A DNA stretch of 6,334 nucleotides from Candidatus Rokuibacteriota bacterium (GCA_016206385.1 JACQRS010000033.1:1-6334), one strand, 5' to 3'; shown: positions 1 to 6,111, counted from the first letter of the stretch. Translations and numbers: made by a program. Notes: a model not told the origin generated them from the letters alone.

Positions 1-1
1 C

Positions 2-2161
2 AAGAAGCGCGTGCCCGGGTCGCAGCTCTCGACCAACTTCCTGATCGTCGCGCCGAACGTCATCGTCTACCAGCGCCTGGAGAAAGACTTCGCCAGTAAC
101 CGCATCTTTAACGAAATCCCGCTGATTCCGCCAGAGTGGCGCGGGGCGTTCTCGCAGAAAGTGATTTTGCGCGGCGAGGCCACTGAGCCGGACGTCTCCG
201 GCAACCTGTTCCTCACGAACATCCACCAACTGTACGAGTCACGCGATCAAGCGTGGACTCCGCAGAACGCTGTTGAGGCGCTCCTCGGAAAGAAACCTGC
301 ACAGGATCTTGCGGCTTCCGGTCAGCGCTCGATGCTGGAGCGGATCAAGTCGCTCAAGGATCTCGTCGTCCTCAACGACGAGGCGCACCACGTCCACGAT
401 GAGGATCTCGCCTGGAACCAGTCGCTGCTGGCCATCCACCGGGCGCTGCCCAAGGGGCTAGCGCTATGGCTCGACTTCTCGGCGACCCCCAAGGACCAGA
501 ACGGGATGTACTTCCCGTGGATCGTCTGCGACTACCCGCTGGCCCAAGCGGTGGAGGATCGCATCGTCAAGGCGCCGCTCATCGTCACGAAGGAGGCTGA
601 CCCAAAGCGGCCCGACCAGGATCCCGACCGAGTCTCCAAGGACAACATCGGGGAGAAGTACGGCTACTGGCTGCGGGCTTCGGTCGAGCGCTGGAAGGAG
701 CACTGGAAGGTCTACAAGAAGCTGGAGACCAAGCCGGTGCTCTTCATCATGGCGGAGAAGAACGTCTACGCGGACGCCCTCGGCGAGTACCTCCGGAAGA
801 CCAAGGAGTTCGGCTTCAAGGAGTTCGAGGTGCTGGTGATCCATACTGACGAGGCCGGCGAGATCACCAAGAAGGACCTGGAGAAGGCCCGCGAGGTCGC
901 CCGGGACATCGACAAGGCGGAGAGCAAGATCAAAGCGATCGTGAGCGTGATGATGCTCCGCGAAGGATGGGACGTGCGGAATGTCACGGTCGTCCTGGGC
1001 CTCCGCCCCTTCACGGCCAAGGCAGAGATCCTCCCCGAGCAGGTGATCGGGCGGGGGCTGCGCCTCATGACCCGGGTCAGCCCGGACCGCACGCAGACCC
1101 TTGAGGTCCTGGGGACGCGCAACCTCCTAAACGTCGTGCGGGACCAGCTCGAAGCCGAGGGCGTGGGAGTCGCGAGCACCAGCGCCGATCCCCCGCCCCC
1201 GGTCGTCATCGCGCCGGTCCAGGAGCGCTTGTCCTACGACATCGCTATCCCCATCACGAAGCCCCGACTCGTCCACGACATCCGGAAGCTCTCCGACGTG
1301 AACGTCGAGGATCTGGAGGCCATCTACGACCAGGAAGAACTCGCGGGGCCCTTCCGGACGAAACTGAAGCTCGAATTTGCGACCACGAAAACGGAGGTGC
1401 ACCAAGTGGAGGTCGGGTATGGCGAACTGCCGCCGCCGCAGGAACTCCTCGCCTCCATCACCAACAAGGTCATCGACCGCGCGAAGCTACCGAACCGCTT
1501 CGCGGAGCTGTACCCGGCGGTGAGGGAATACGTCGCCACACGTTGCTTCGGCCGCTCCGTTGACCTCGACGCCGAACTCTTGCGCTCCCATCTCGCGCGG
1601 CTCGAGCTGCAAGAAGGGATCGCCAAGTACCTCGCCCGGAAGATCTCCGAGCTGACGGTTGAGCGCAGGGCGATCGAGTTCGAGAAGGCAGATTTCCGCC
1701 TGTCGGAGACGAGACCCTTCAGCTGGCGCCGGAACCTGCCCCCCCTCGAGGTCAAAAAGACCGTCTTCAACTACGTCGCCACCTACAACGACTTCGAGCG
1801 CCGCTTCGCCGAGTTCCTCGACAAGGCAGCGGACGTCGCTCGGTTCGCTGCGCTCGGCACCACTGAGCAGGGCGAGTCCGGCACGCAGTTCCGCGTGGAC
1901 TACTTGAAGCCGAGCGGCGCCATCGGCTTCTACCATCCGGACTGGGTCGTCGTGCAGAAGACTGAGGTCGGCGAGGTCAACTGGATCCTGGAGACGAAGG
2001 GCCGCGTGTGGGAAGGCACCGCCGCCAAGGATGAGGCGATGCGCGACTGGTGCGAGCGCATCACCACGGCAACAGGGCTAACGTGGAGTTACCGGCGCGT
2101 GGACCAGCCGCAGTTCGAGGCCGCCAAGGCGGGAAGTCTCAGCGAGCTGTTCGGGAGCTGA
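2..2161 (+). CDS. SF2 DEAD/DEAH helicase with C-terminal PD-(D/E)XK-like nuclease, type III restriction Res-like (5' partial)
   Basis: ATP-dependent DNA translocase/helicase joined to a nuclease-like domain, as in type III restriction R subunits and related defence helicases. Residues are numbered from the GTG at 11. Seen: a motif-Ia-like block 'NFLIVAPNVIVYQRL' (10-24), 'LTNIHQLYE' (68-76), the DEAH box 'NDEAHH' (122-127), SAT in 'LDFSATP' (154-160), motif V 'MLREGWDV' (315-322) and motif VI 'EQVIGRGLR' (343-351). The last 120 residues contain 'HPDWVV' (D644) and 'ILETKGR' (E661, K663), a PD...ExK nuclease signature. The frame is open through base 2 (codons AAG AAG CGC precede the GTG), so 11 is not the start. 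The Walker A motif that should precede the Ia block is missing only because the window begins mid-gene. No stop or frameshift interrupts 716 codons. Whether a partner methyltransferase lies upstream cannot be seen. Family call firm; restriction versus other defence role is inference. Confidence 0.9.
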   Translation, partial: KKRVPGSQLSTNFLIVAPNVIVYQRLEKDFASNRIFNEIPLIPPEWRGAFSQKVILRGEATEPDVSGNLFLTNIHQLYESRDQAWTPQNAVEALLGKKPAQDLAASGQRSMLERIKSLKDLVVLNDEAHHVHDEDLAWNQSLLAIHRALPKGLALWLDFSATPKDQNGMYFPWIVCDYPLAQAVEDRIVKAPLIVTKEADPKRPDQDPDRVSKDNIGEKYGYWLRASVERWKEHWKVYKKLETKPVLFIMAEKNVYADALGEYLRKTKEFGFKEFEVLVIHTDEAGEITKKDLEKAREVARDIDKAESKIKAIVSVMMLREGWDVRNVTVVLGLRPFTAKAEILPEQVIGRGLRLMTRVSPDRTQTLEVLGTRNLLNVVRDQLEAEGVGVASTSADPPPPVVIAPVQERLSYDIAIPITKPRLVHDIRKLSDVNVEDLEAIYDQEELAGPFRTKLKLEFATTKTEVHQVEVGYGELPPPQELLASITNKVIDRAKLPNRFAELYPAVREYVATRCFGRSVDLDAELLRSHLARLELQEGIAKYLARKISELTVERRAIEFEKADFRLSETRPFSWRRNLPPLEVKKTVFNYVATYNDFERRFAEFLDKAADVARFAALGTTEQGESGTQFRVDYLKPSGAIGFYHPDWVVVQKTEVGEVNWILETKGRVWEGTAAKDEAMRDWCERITTATGLTWSYRRVDQPQFEAAKAGSLSELFGS

Positions 2162-2169
2162 CGATTGGA

Positions 2170-2191
2170 TTCCCGACGGCCCGGTCGGGAA
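2170..2191. terminator. hairpin just after helicase stop, terminator-like
   Basis: Perfect 8-bp inverted repeat TTCCCGAC / GTCGGGAA around a 6-nt loop, starting 9 nt after the TGA of the helicase gene. No T-run follows on either strand, so it is not a canonical intrinsic terminator. Many GC-rich genomes use such tail-less hairpins as transcript ends, and position is the main support. It lies between convergent coding regions and could serve both strands. Confidence 0.5.
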
Positions 2192-2216
2192 CCAGCACGG
2201 TAGATCCGACACCGGT

Positions 2217-2233
2217 CAATCCGGTCCGGATTG
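2217..2233. repeat. 17-nt perfect palindrome CAATCCGG-T-CCGGATTG
   Basis: The 8-bp arms match exactly around a single central T. It begins on the stop codon of the minus-strand terminase fragment and lies 26 nt beyond the first hairpin. It may be a second hairpin of a convergent terminator, a protein-binding dyad, or a recombination site at the element edge. Function is not known; the symmetry itself is directly visible. Confidence 0.45.
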
Positions 2234-2250
2234 CTTATCAGGTTCGATCA

Positions 2251-2283
2251 GGGAGGCCGGTACCGTGGGTACCCCACCCTCCC
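2251..2283. repeat. long imperfect hairpin with duplicated GGTACC
   Basis: GGGAGG pairs with CCTCCC (outer 6 bp) and GGTACC with GGTACC (inner 6 bp) around a GTG loop. An asymmetric internal loop (CC opposite CCAC) separates the two stems. It is the third dyad in 115 bp between the ends of convergent coding regions. It may act as a transcription terminator in the minus direction or mark an old junction. It lies inside the 3' end of the truncated terminase copy, in the part that no longer resembles the intact gene. Confidence 0.4.
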
Positions 2284-2628
2284 GTTGAGCACGGTGGCCG
2301 CGTATGCCCCGGGCGGTATCGACCCATCGCTCCGCTTCAGCCCGTACCGACGAGGCCCAGCGCTCAAACTGGTCATCGGACATGGCCGCGACGCGCTCCC
2401 GGCTGGTGCCAGCGATATGAAGTCCCAGATCTTCGTCGGAAAGGGCCTCCAAAGCTGCCCGATGGGCGCAGGAGGGACATTCCTGGGCTTCCTGCGGCTT
2501 CTGGGCGAAGACCCCAAGCGCCTGCGCTACCGCCTTCTTGGTGTCAAGGCGGACTCCGACTGCTCCGAATCGCGGTTTCCCATTCAGTGATACACGATGA
2601 GGTGACAGCCGTGCAGCGATCTGGATCG

Positions 2629-3285
2629 TCAGCGATTGGCTGGCGCCGGTCCCGATGGCCCATCGGGCTTGGCTGGAAACTCCGGCAGCGTAAATACCAC
2701 CTCCTCGCCTTCGACCACGTCACCGCGGACCCGGCGGGCTACCAGAATCCACCGTTCCGCCTCGGCTCGAACCGAGGACTCCCAGCGCTCGAACTGATCC
2801 TCGGACATGGCCGCGACACGCTCTCGGGTCGTTCCGGCAACCACGAGTCTTAGATCATTGTCTGATAGGGCTTCCAGGGCCCTCCGATGAGCGCAGAAGG
2901 GGCATTCCTGGGGCTGCTGGTCCTTCTGGGCAAAGACGCCGAGCGCTTGGGCGACCGCCTTCTTCGCGTCGAGACGCACGCGCGGGTTCGGGTCGGCGAT
3001 CTCCTCGGCCAGCTTCCCGAGGGCCCACTCCGGTGTGAACTCCTGAACGTTGACAGCGACTTCGGCCTGACGCAACGAATCGAGGGCCTGGCGAACCCGC
3101 GGCTTGTTCAGGAGGCTGTGGCCGATCTGCTTGGCGGAGCGGGGGGAGTAGCCGGCGAGAATGGCAGCCCGCTTGCCGCTGCCGGTACGGGCGTACTCGC
3201 GGACGAAGCGCTCCTGCCTGGGCGTCAGCGGTGGGGCAGCAGGCGACTCGTGACGGGTTTTCTCGTCGGTCATGTTCAGAAGCAT
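2629..3285 (-). CDS. phage terminase small subunit (Terminase_2-like, TerS)
   Basis: DNA-recognition subunit of the packaging terminase. It binds the pac/cos site and hands DNA to the large ATPase/nuclease subunit. Seen (numbering from ATG 3285, 218 aa): 'LTPRQERFVREYARTG' (20-35), 'KRAAILAGYSPRSAKQIG' (38-55) and 'SLLNKPRVRQAL' (57-68), the classic N-terminal helix-turn-helix of this family. A basic/alanine-rich stretch 'KKAVAQALGVFAQK' (108-121) follows, then a CPFCAH motif (C128, C131, H133), which is unusual, and a charged C-terminus with a proline-rich tail. The start at 3285 is preferred because AGGG lies 6 nt upstream; ATG at 3273 is the alternative, and a GTG at 3375 would add residues unlike the family. 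It is transcribed in the same direction as the primase gene 166 bp upstream. No large terminase, portal or capsid gene is nearby, which favours a satellite using a helper's packaging machinery over a complete prophage. Confidence 0.85.
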   Translation of the reverse strand: MLLNMTDEKTRHESPAAPPLTPRQERFVREYARTGSGKRAAILAGYSPRSAKQIGHSLLNKPRVRQALDSLRQAEVAVNVQEFTPEWALGKLAEEIADPNPRVRLDAKKAVAQALGVFAQKDQQPQECPFCAHRRALEALSDNDLRLVVAGTTRERVAAMSEDQFERWESSVRAEAERWILVARRVRGDVVEGEEVVFTLPEFPAKPDGPSGPAPANR

Positions 3286-3451
3286 CTCAAACCCTGGCCT
3301 CCCTCGGCAAGGTAGTCCCCGGAGCCGTGGCGACCCGGTCAATCTCCTGGCCGGCGACCTATTCGCGGGAACCACGAGGGATCTCCGGACCCTCTCCCCG
3401 ATCCGCTCGAAGTGCTAGACCCGCTAGAACGCCCTCCCCATGCGGGTTTCC
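3286..3451. other. intergenic stretch between primase stop and terS start
   Basis: 166 bp on the minus strand between the TAA of the primase (3452-3454) and the chosen terS ATG (3285). Its left-hand part (3286-3395) shows no clear promoter, but an AGGG ribosome-binding site lies just before terS. Its right-hand part holds the outer arm of the inverted-repeat cluster (3403-3430). No tRNA-like or coding pattern was recognised. terS may be read from the same transcript as the primase or from a promoter in this gap that I cannot identify. Confidence 0.5.
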
Positions 3452-3553
3452 TTAAATTCCTCGATCCGCTAGGTCGTCCCCCTCTAGCACTTCGGGTTTA
3501 TCGCCGAAGTGCTTGCCCCGCGCGGGGTCTAGGGGGTCTAGCACTTCGGGCGG
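3403..3553. other. candidate replication origin: iteron-like inverted repeats at the 3' end of the primase gene
   Basis: The segment is bracketed by an inverted repeat: 3403-3430 matches the reverse complement of 3526-3553 at 25 of 28 positions. Within it TCTAGCACTTCGGG occurs exactly at 3483-3496 and 3537-3550. The inverse form CGAAGTGCTAGA lies at 3408-3419, and a partial inverse copy CCGAAGTGCT at 3504-3513. The middle (3447-3460, TTTCCTTAAATTCC) is the most AT-rich patch nearby. CGATCCGCT is also repeated directly (3399-3407 and 3462-3470). In SaPI-type satellites the origin lies just 3' of the primase/Rep gene and has iterons flanking an AT-rich stretch, which is the parallel drawn here. 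The function is inference; alternatives are a palindromic repeat element or an attenuator between primase and terS. The right half is also coding and supplies the primase's C-terminal tail. Confidence 0.4.
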
Positions 3554-5443
3554 GAGGTTTGGGCCCTCGGAGGGTAGCAGGTAACGGTCGAAGGACTCCC
3601 GCAGGTCCTCTGCCATGTAGCCCCTGGTGTTCGTGCCGTCCGCCCATATCTGACACGGCCGGATGTCGAACGGGCGGAGGAGTCGGGCCAACTGGTGTGC
3701 GGTCAGGGGGTGTCCCCGCCTCCACTCGCCCCAGGGGCGGTCCTCCATTTCCGCGAGCGCCTTGACGATGACTTCTGAGCCGAGCCGGTCCGCGCCCCGC
3801 TCCCGGAAGAGATCCCGGAGGTCGGCCAGGACCTGGACCCGCGGCGAGGCTTCGCCTTCGTCCACCGCTTCGCTCAACACGCCGGCCGCCCACCGGGCCT
3901 CGTCCCCCCAGGAGTCGCCGCACAAGTCGGCGATGGCGATCAGGGGCCGCCAGTTGTCCGCGGCCCGGTCGTTCAGGCCGGGGGGCACATCCGGGTCCGC
4001 ACGGCGCAGGGCATCCAGGTTGTCCTTCGCCCACCGGAACGCCTGGCGGCACAGCGGCTCCATCTCCGCACCGATGCGGTCTTCCCGAAGGCGCTCGACC
4101 TGCTCGCCGGGACCCTTGCGGCGCAAGGTCAGGACGATGGAGCGGTCCTCCAGGGTGTCGGCGAGGTTGCCAATCAGCGCGAGAGCCTGTGGACACCAGG
4201 TTGAAAACTGCCGGGGCTCGTTGTCGTCCCCGACGCAGCGGACGACGAAAGCGAAGCGGCGCGTGTGGCCCGAATTCAGGATTCCGCGCAGGTCCTCGTT
4301 GTCCCGGAGGAAGGAGTCGGCCTCGTCGATGAGCAGCGTCGGCCGATATTTTTCGACGATCCGGAAGAGCGACGCGGCGGTGATGTTCGAGGAAGGGTAC
4401 GGCCGCGGCACCAAGTGGCTTAGGACCGTCATCGTCTGCGTCTTCCCCGACCGCTTAGTAGCCGACCTGAGACAGAGCTTGGGCGACACGTCCGAAGCGT
4501 CCTGCGCGTGGGCGTGCAGCACCCACAGCACCAGCGCGACGGCCCCGCCCTTTGGCAGGACGACGTAGCGGGTGATCCCCATCAGGATGGCGTTGGCGAG
4601 GAGCGCGCCGTCCACCGGCTCCGGCCAGGGCTCGGGGTCGCACAGGGCGAGCGGCCGACCCTGTAGGCCGCCCTCGTCGGCGGCCATGGGCGCCGCCTCG
4701 ACCAGGGCGCGCAGTTGGTCCGCCGTGTGGCCGGCGTCGAGCCAGTCGGACACGTCGCCCTTCTCGGGCAGCCCGTCCAACTTGACGATCTTCACCAACG
4801 CCGCAACGCCCTTGATGGCCCCGGCCACCCTGCTGGCGTGCTTCCGGCCTGGCTCGTCGTTGTCGGGCACGATGATGACGTGCCGGCCTCGCAGGGCTTC
4901 GTTGTAGTCGTCTCGCCACTTGCAGGCACCGCCGGGGTTCGTCGTGGAGACCAGGCCGAGCGAGCGGAGGCGCTCCACGTCCTTTTCGCCCTCTACCAGG
5001 AAGACCGGCTCGCCCGGGTCGGCCGCCAGGAGTTCGGGCAGGCGGTAGAGCACGCGCTTGACGCCATTGAGATTCCAGAGCCACCCGCCCTTCCCGTCCG
5101 GCCGGCACTGGCGGAATTCCTTGGGGGGGAAGCGGACTACGTGATAGAGGAGGCGGTCATCACGGTCCTTGTAGTCGTAGGTTGCGACCGGCCCGCCGGT
5201 GTGGCGCCCGTCCGCCGACATGAGGTCCTTGAGCGTCAGGCCGAGTTTGGTGAGGATCTCCTCGACGGCGCAGCCGGCGTGGCAGAAAACCAGGGCCCGG
5301 CCGTCGCTCCCTTCGCTGACCGACAGACTGGCGCGCTGGTCGTCGTGGGCCGGGCATTTCGCCGCGTAGTTGGCGCCGCGCTTCTTTGGGCTGCTGCCGT
5401 GCGCCATCAACGCGTCGAGCATGCGCGTGATCGGCGTGTTCAT
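3452..5443 (-). CDS. CHC2/TOPRIM primase fused to P-loop helicase with DUF3631 C-terminus
   Basis: Replication protein of 663 aa expected to prime and unwind DNA for an autonomously replicating mobile element. Domains in order: CHC2-type zinc finger (C30, H33, C54, C58 in 'KCPAH' and 'FCHAGC'); TOPRIM with 'VEGEKD' (150-155) and 'PDNDEPG' (D194, D196); a P-loop ATPase with a Walker A-like 'SATKRSGKT' (327-335), Walker B 'LLIDEAD' (370-376) and a candidate arginine finger in 'LEDRSIVL' (R434); then a DUF3631 region from about 490 ('NDRAADNWRPL') to 'LTAHQLARLLRPF' and 'RGYMAEDL'. The TOPRIM glutamate and aspartates are present, so priming activity is plausible. ATG 5443 is the only reasonable start, as an in-frame TGA lies 12 codons upstream; only a weak GGGG lies before it. 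The last 30 residues, with repeated PEVL(D/E) and DPLDP, are encoded by the repeat cluster and look lineage-specific. Proteins of this type occur in phage satellites, prophages and integrative plasmids. Confidence 0.88.
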   Translation of the reverse strand: MNTPITRMLDALMAHGSSPKKRGANYAAKCPAHDDQRASLSVSEGSDGRALVFCHAGCAVEEILTKLGLTLKDLMSADGRHTGGPVATYDYKDRDDRLLYHVVRFPPKEFRQCRPDGKGGWLWNLNGVKRVLYRLPELLAADPGEPVFLVEGEKDVERLRSLGLVSTTNPGGACKWRDDYNEALRGRHVIIVPDNDEPGRKHASRVAGAIKGVAALVKIVKLDGLPEKGDVSDWLDAGHTADQLRALVEAAPMAADEGGLQGRPLALCDPEPWPEPVDGALLANAILMGITRYVVLPKGGAVALVLWVLHAHAQDASDVSPKLCLRSATKRSGKTQTMTVLSHLVPRPYPSSNITAASLFRIVEKYRPTLLIDEADSFLRDNEDLRGILNSGHTRRFAFVVRCVGDDNEPRQFSTWCPQALALIGNLADTLEDRSIVLTLRRKGPGEQVERLREDRIGAEMEPLCRQAFRWAKDNLDALRRADPDVPPGLNDRAADNWRPLIAIADLCGDSWGDEARWAAGVLSEAVDEGEASPRVQVLADLRDLFRERGADRLGSEVIVKALAEMEDRPWGEWRRGHPLTAHQLARLLRPFDIRPCQIWADGTNTRGYMAEDLRESFDRYLLPSEGPNLPPEVLDPLDPARGKHFGDKPEVLEGDDLADRGI
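3486..3513. repeat. perfect 10-bp stem hairpin inside the primase 3' end
   Basis: AGCACTTCGG (3486-3495) and CCGAAGTGCT (3504-3513) pair perfectly around an 8-nt loop GTTTATCG. The right arm can instead pair with an identical AGCACTTCGG at 3540-3549, enclosing the self-complementary CCCCGCGCGGGG (3516-3527), so two mutually exclusive structures exist. The sequence encodes part of the acidic tail of the primase. Confidence 0.65.
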
Positions 5444-5516
5444 CGCCGCGGCCCCGTGGCGCGTGGGACACCCTCGTCAGCCGTTCCTGCGCGCGGTGCG
5501 TCTCTGGTCGTCGCTG

Positions 5517-5795
5517 TCACGGGATCTCCCTCCCGACCGGAACCCCCTCCTCGCGCAGGAGGGCGAGCACGTCCCTCTCCAGGAAGCGCAAGGTCCCGAG
5601 CACTCGATAGCCCGGAAGGCGCCCGCCTCGGTGCGCCCGATAAACCTGCATCCGGTTCAGGTTCCAGCGGGCAGCGATCGCCTTCGCGCTCCAGAGGCGG
5701 GGTACCATAGTTGCGTCGGCTATCTCCTCGATGACGCGGCCGACTGGTAGATCGACCACCTGGGCTCGCGGGCGCTCCTCGGCAGCAGGGTTCAC
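5517..5795 (-). CDS. excisionase/MerR-like helix-turn-helix protein
   Basis: Small DNA-binding protein (92 aa). Residues 33-80 form a winged-helix pattern of the excisionase/HTH_17 type: 'LWSAKAIAARWNLNRMQVYRAHRGGRLPGY' reads helix-turn-helix then wing, and is followed by 'RVLGTLRFLERDVLALLRE'. Such proteins bend DNA at attachment sites for excision or regulate early genes of mobile elements (AlpA-like). The GTG start at 5795 is supported by GGAGGGG a few bases upstream and by the 4-nt GTGA overlap with the preceding regulator gene, implying coupled translation. An internal ATG (Met30, base 5708) would still keep the whole domain. It is followed after 73 bp by the primase gene in the same direction. 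No integrase is visible in the window, so the excisionase role is inferred from domain and context; a transcriptional regulator is the alternative. Confidence 0.7.
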   Translation of the reverse strand: MNPAAEERPRAQVVDLPVGRVIEEIADATMVPRLWSAKAIAARWNLNRMQVYRAHRGGRLPGYRVLGTLRFLERDVLALLREEGVPVGREIP

Positions 5796-6013
5796 GGCGC
5801 CCCTCCACCACTTATGTCCTGGGGGTCGATTCCGATGGCGGCGCAGATCGCGGCCACCTGCGTAGGCGTGGGGGCCTGCCAGCCGTTCTCGATCAACGAG
5901 AGGGTCGTGGGGTGAAGGTTGCAGGCGGCGGCGACCCGGCGTTGCAAGAGCCGGCGCCGCAGCCTTTCTAGGCGAAGCGTGGAGCCGACGTCAGGATGGG
6001 CCTTCGCGTCCAT
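5792..6013 (-). CDS. XRE/Cro-family transcriptional regulator
   Basis: 73-aa protein made almost wholly of one Cro/CI helix-turn-helix: 'RLERLRRRLLQRRVAAAC' (helices 1-2), 'LHPTTLSLIENGWQAPT' (recognition helix and turn, residues 33-49) and 'TQVAAICAAIGIDPQDI' (helices 4-5). It has no dimerisation or protease domain, so it resembles Cro or a short antirepressor-type control protein rather than a full CI. ATG 6013 is preceded by AGGA at 10 nt, a slightly long spacing. It is the first gene of the minus-strand set and faces a divergent + strand gene across 227 bp, the usual position for a switch regulator acting on both directions. Its last codons contain the Shine-Dalgarno site of the next gene. 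Confidence 0.8.
   Translation of the reverse strand: MDAKAHPDVGSTLRLERLRRRLLQRRVAAACNLHPTTLSLIENGWQAPTPTQVAAICAAIGIDPQDISGGGAP
5793..5806 (-). promoter_or_regulatory. Shine-Dalgarno and GTGA stop/start overlap
   Basis: On the minus strand GGAGGGG, then CGCC, then GTGA: the Shine-Dalgarno sequence for the excisionase-like gene lies within the last codons of the XRE gene. The GTG start overlaps its TGA stop in GTGA. This decides the GTG start at 5795 and indicates translational coupling of regulator and excisionase. Confidence 0.75.
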
Positions 6014-6111
6014 GGCGCGTTCATCCTGACAGACGACGACCCGTCGGGAGAGGGGTTGGCCCCGTAATGTTGATTCGTAACTGTTTAGCGCCAGCCGCCG
6101 GCCTCAGCCCG

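Larger units (their letters stand above)
2216..2554 (-). pseudogene. 5'-truncated, diverged second copy of the terminase small subunit C-terminal region
   Basis: An open frame of 112 codons read from 2554 down to TGA at 2216-2218. It matches the C-terminal region of the adjacent intact terminase small subunit: from 'VRLD' to 'AERW' about 64 of 77 residues are identical by eye, including 'KKAVAQALGVFAQK', the CPxCAHR motif, 'RERVAAMS.DQFERW' and 'SSVRAEAERW'. The last 35 residues diverge, although both copies keep a 'PD..SGP' ending. The N-terminal helix-turn-helix part is missing. There is no ATG or GTG in frame; the first possible start is a TTG at 2452 without a convincing Shine-Dalgarno site. 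Upstream in the same frame (to about 2590) 'SLNGKPR' weakly recalls 'SLLNKPR' of the intact protein, so an internal deletion is possible. It is most likely a remnant of a duplicated or recombined terS. The absence of any stop over 112 codons leaves open a short expressed C-terminal protein. Confidence 0.75.

Noticed and set aside
11..13. GTG at 11 as the true start of the helicase
   Set aside because: Codons AAG AAG CGC directly before it are in frame and open to the window edge, and the N-terminal Walker A region expected for the family is absent, so the gene begins outside.
2050..2853. 267-codon open frame on the + strand across the helicase end and the terminase copies
   Set aside because: It is rich in Arg/Pro with no recognisable domain, crosses three hairpins, and lies antisense to two frames with clear terminase homology. 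A GC-driven shadow is the simpler reading.
3286..3375. Upstream GTG start at 3375 for the terminase small subunit
   Set aside because: The extra 30 residues are Arg/Pro/Gly-rich and unlike the family. ATG at 3285 has a better placed AGGG and gives a usual length.
4455..5108. 217-codon minus-strand frame inside the primase gene in another phase
   Set aside because: Extremely Arg/Gly/Ala-rich composition typical of an out-of-frame reading of GC-rich DNA. The overlapping primase frame has all family motifs.
5123..5129. Run of seven G (C7 on the coding strand) inside the primase as a frameshift or slippage site
   Set aside because: The protein reads through it in the family-consistent frame on both sides ('VRFPPKEFRQ'), and no alternative-frame product with recognisable features follows.
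4715..5710. 331-codon + strand open frame opposite the primase and excisionase genes
   Set aside because: It runs antisense to well-supported zinc-finger, TOPRIM and helix-turn-helix coding sequence, with Ala/Val/Arg/Gly-biased composition and no motif.
6036..6047. Short CGAC/GTCG inverted repeat upstream of the XRE gene
   Set aside because: Only 4-5 bp arms in GC-rich DNA, expected by chance; less convincing than the dyad at 6112-6133.
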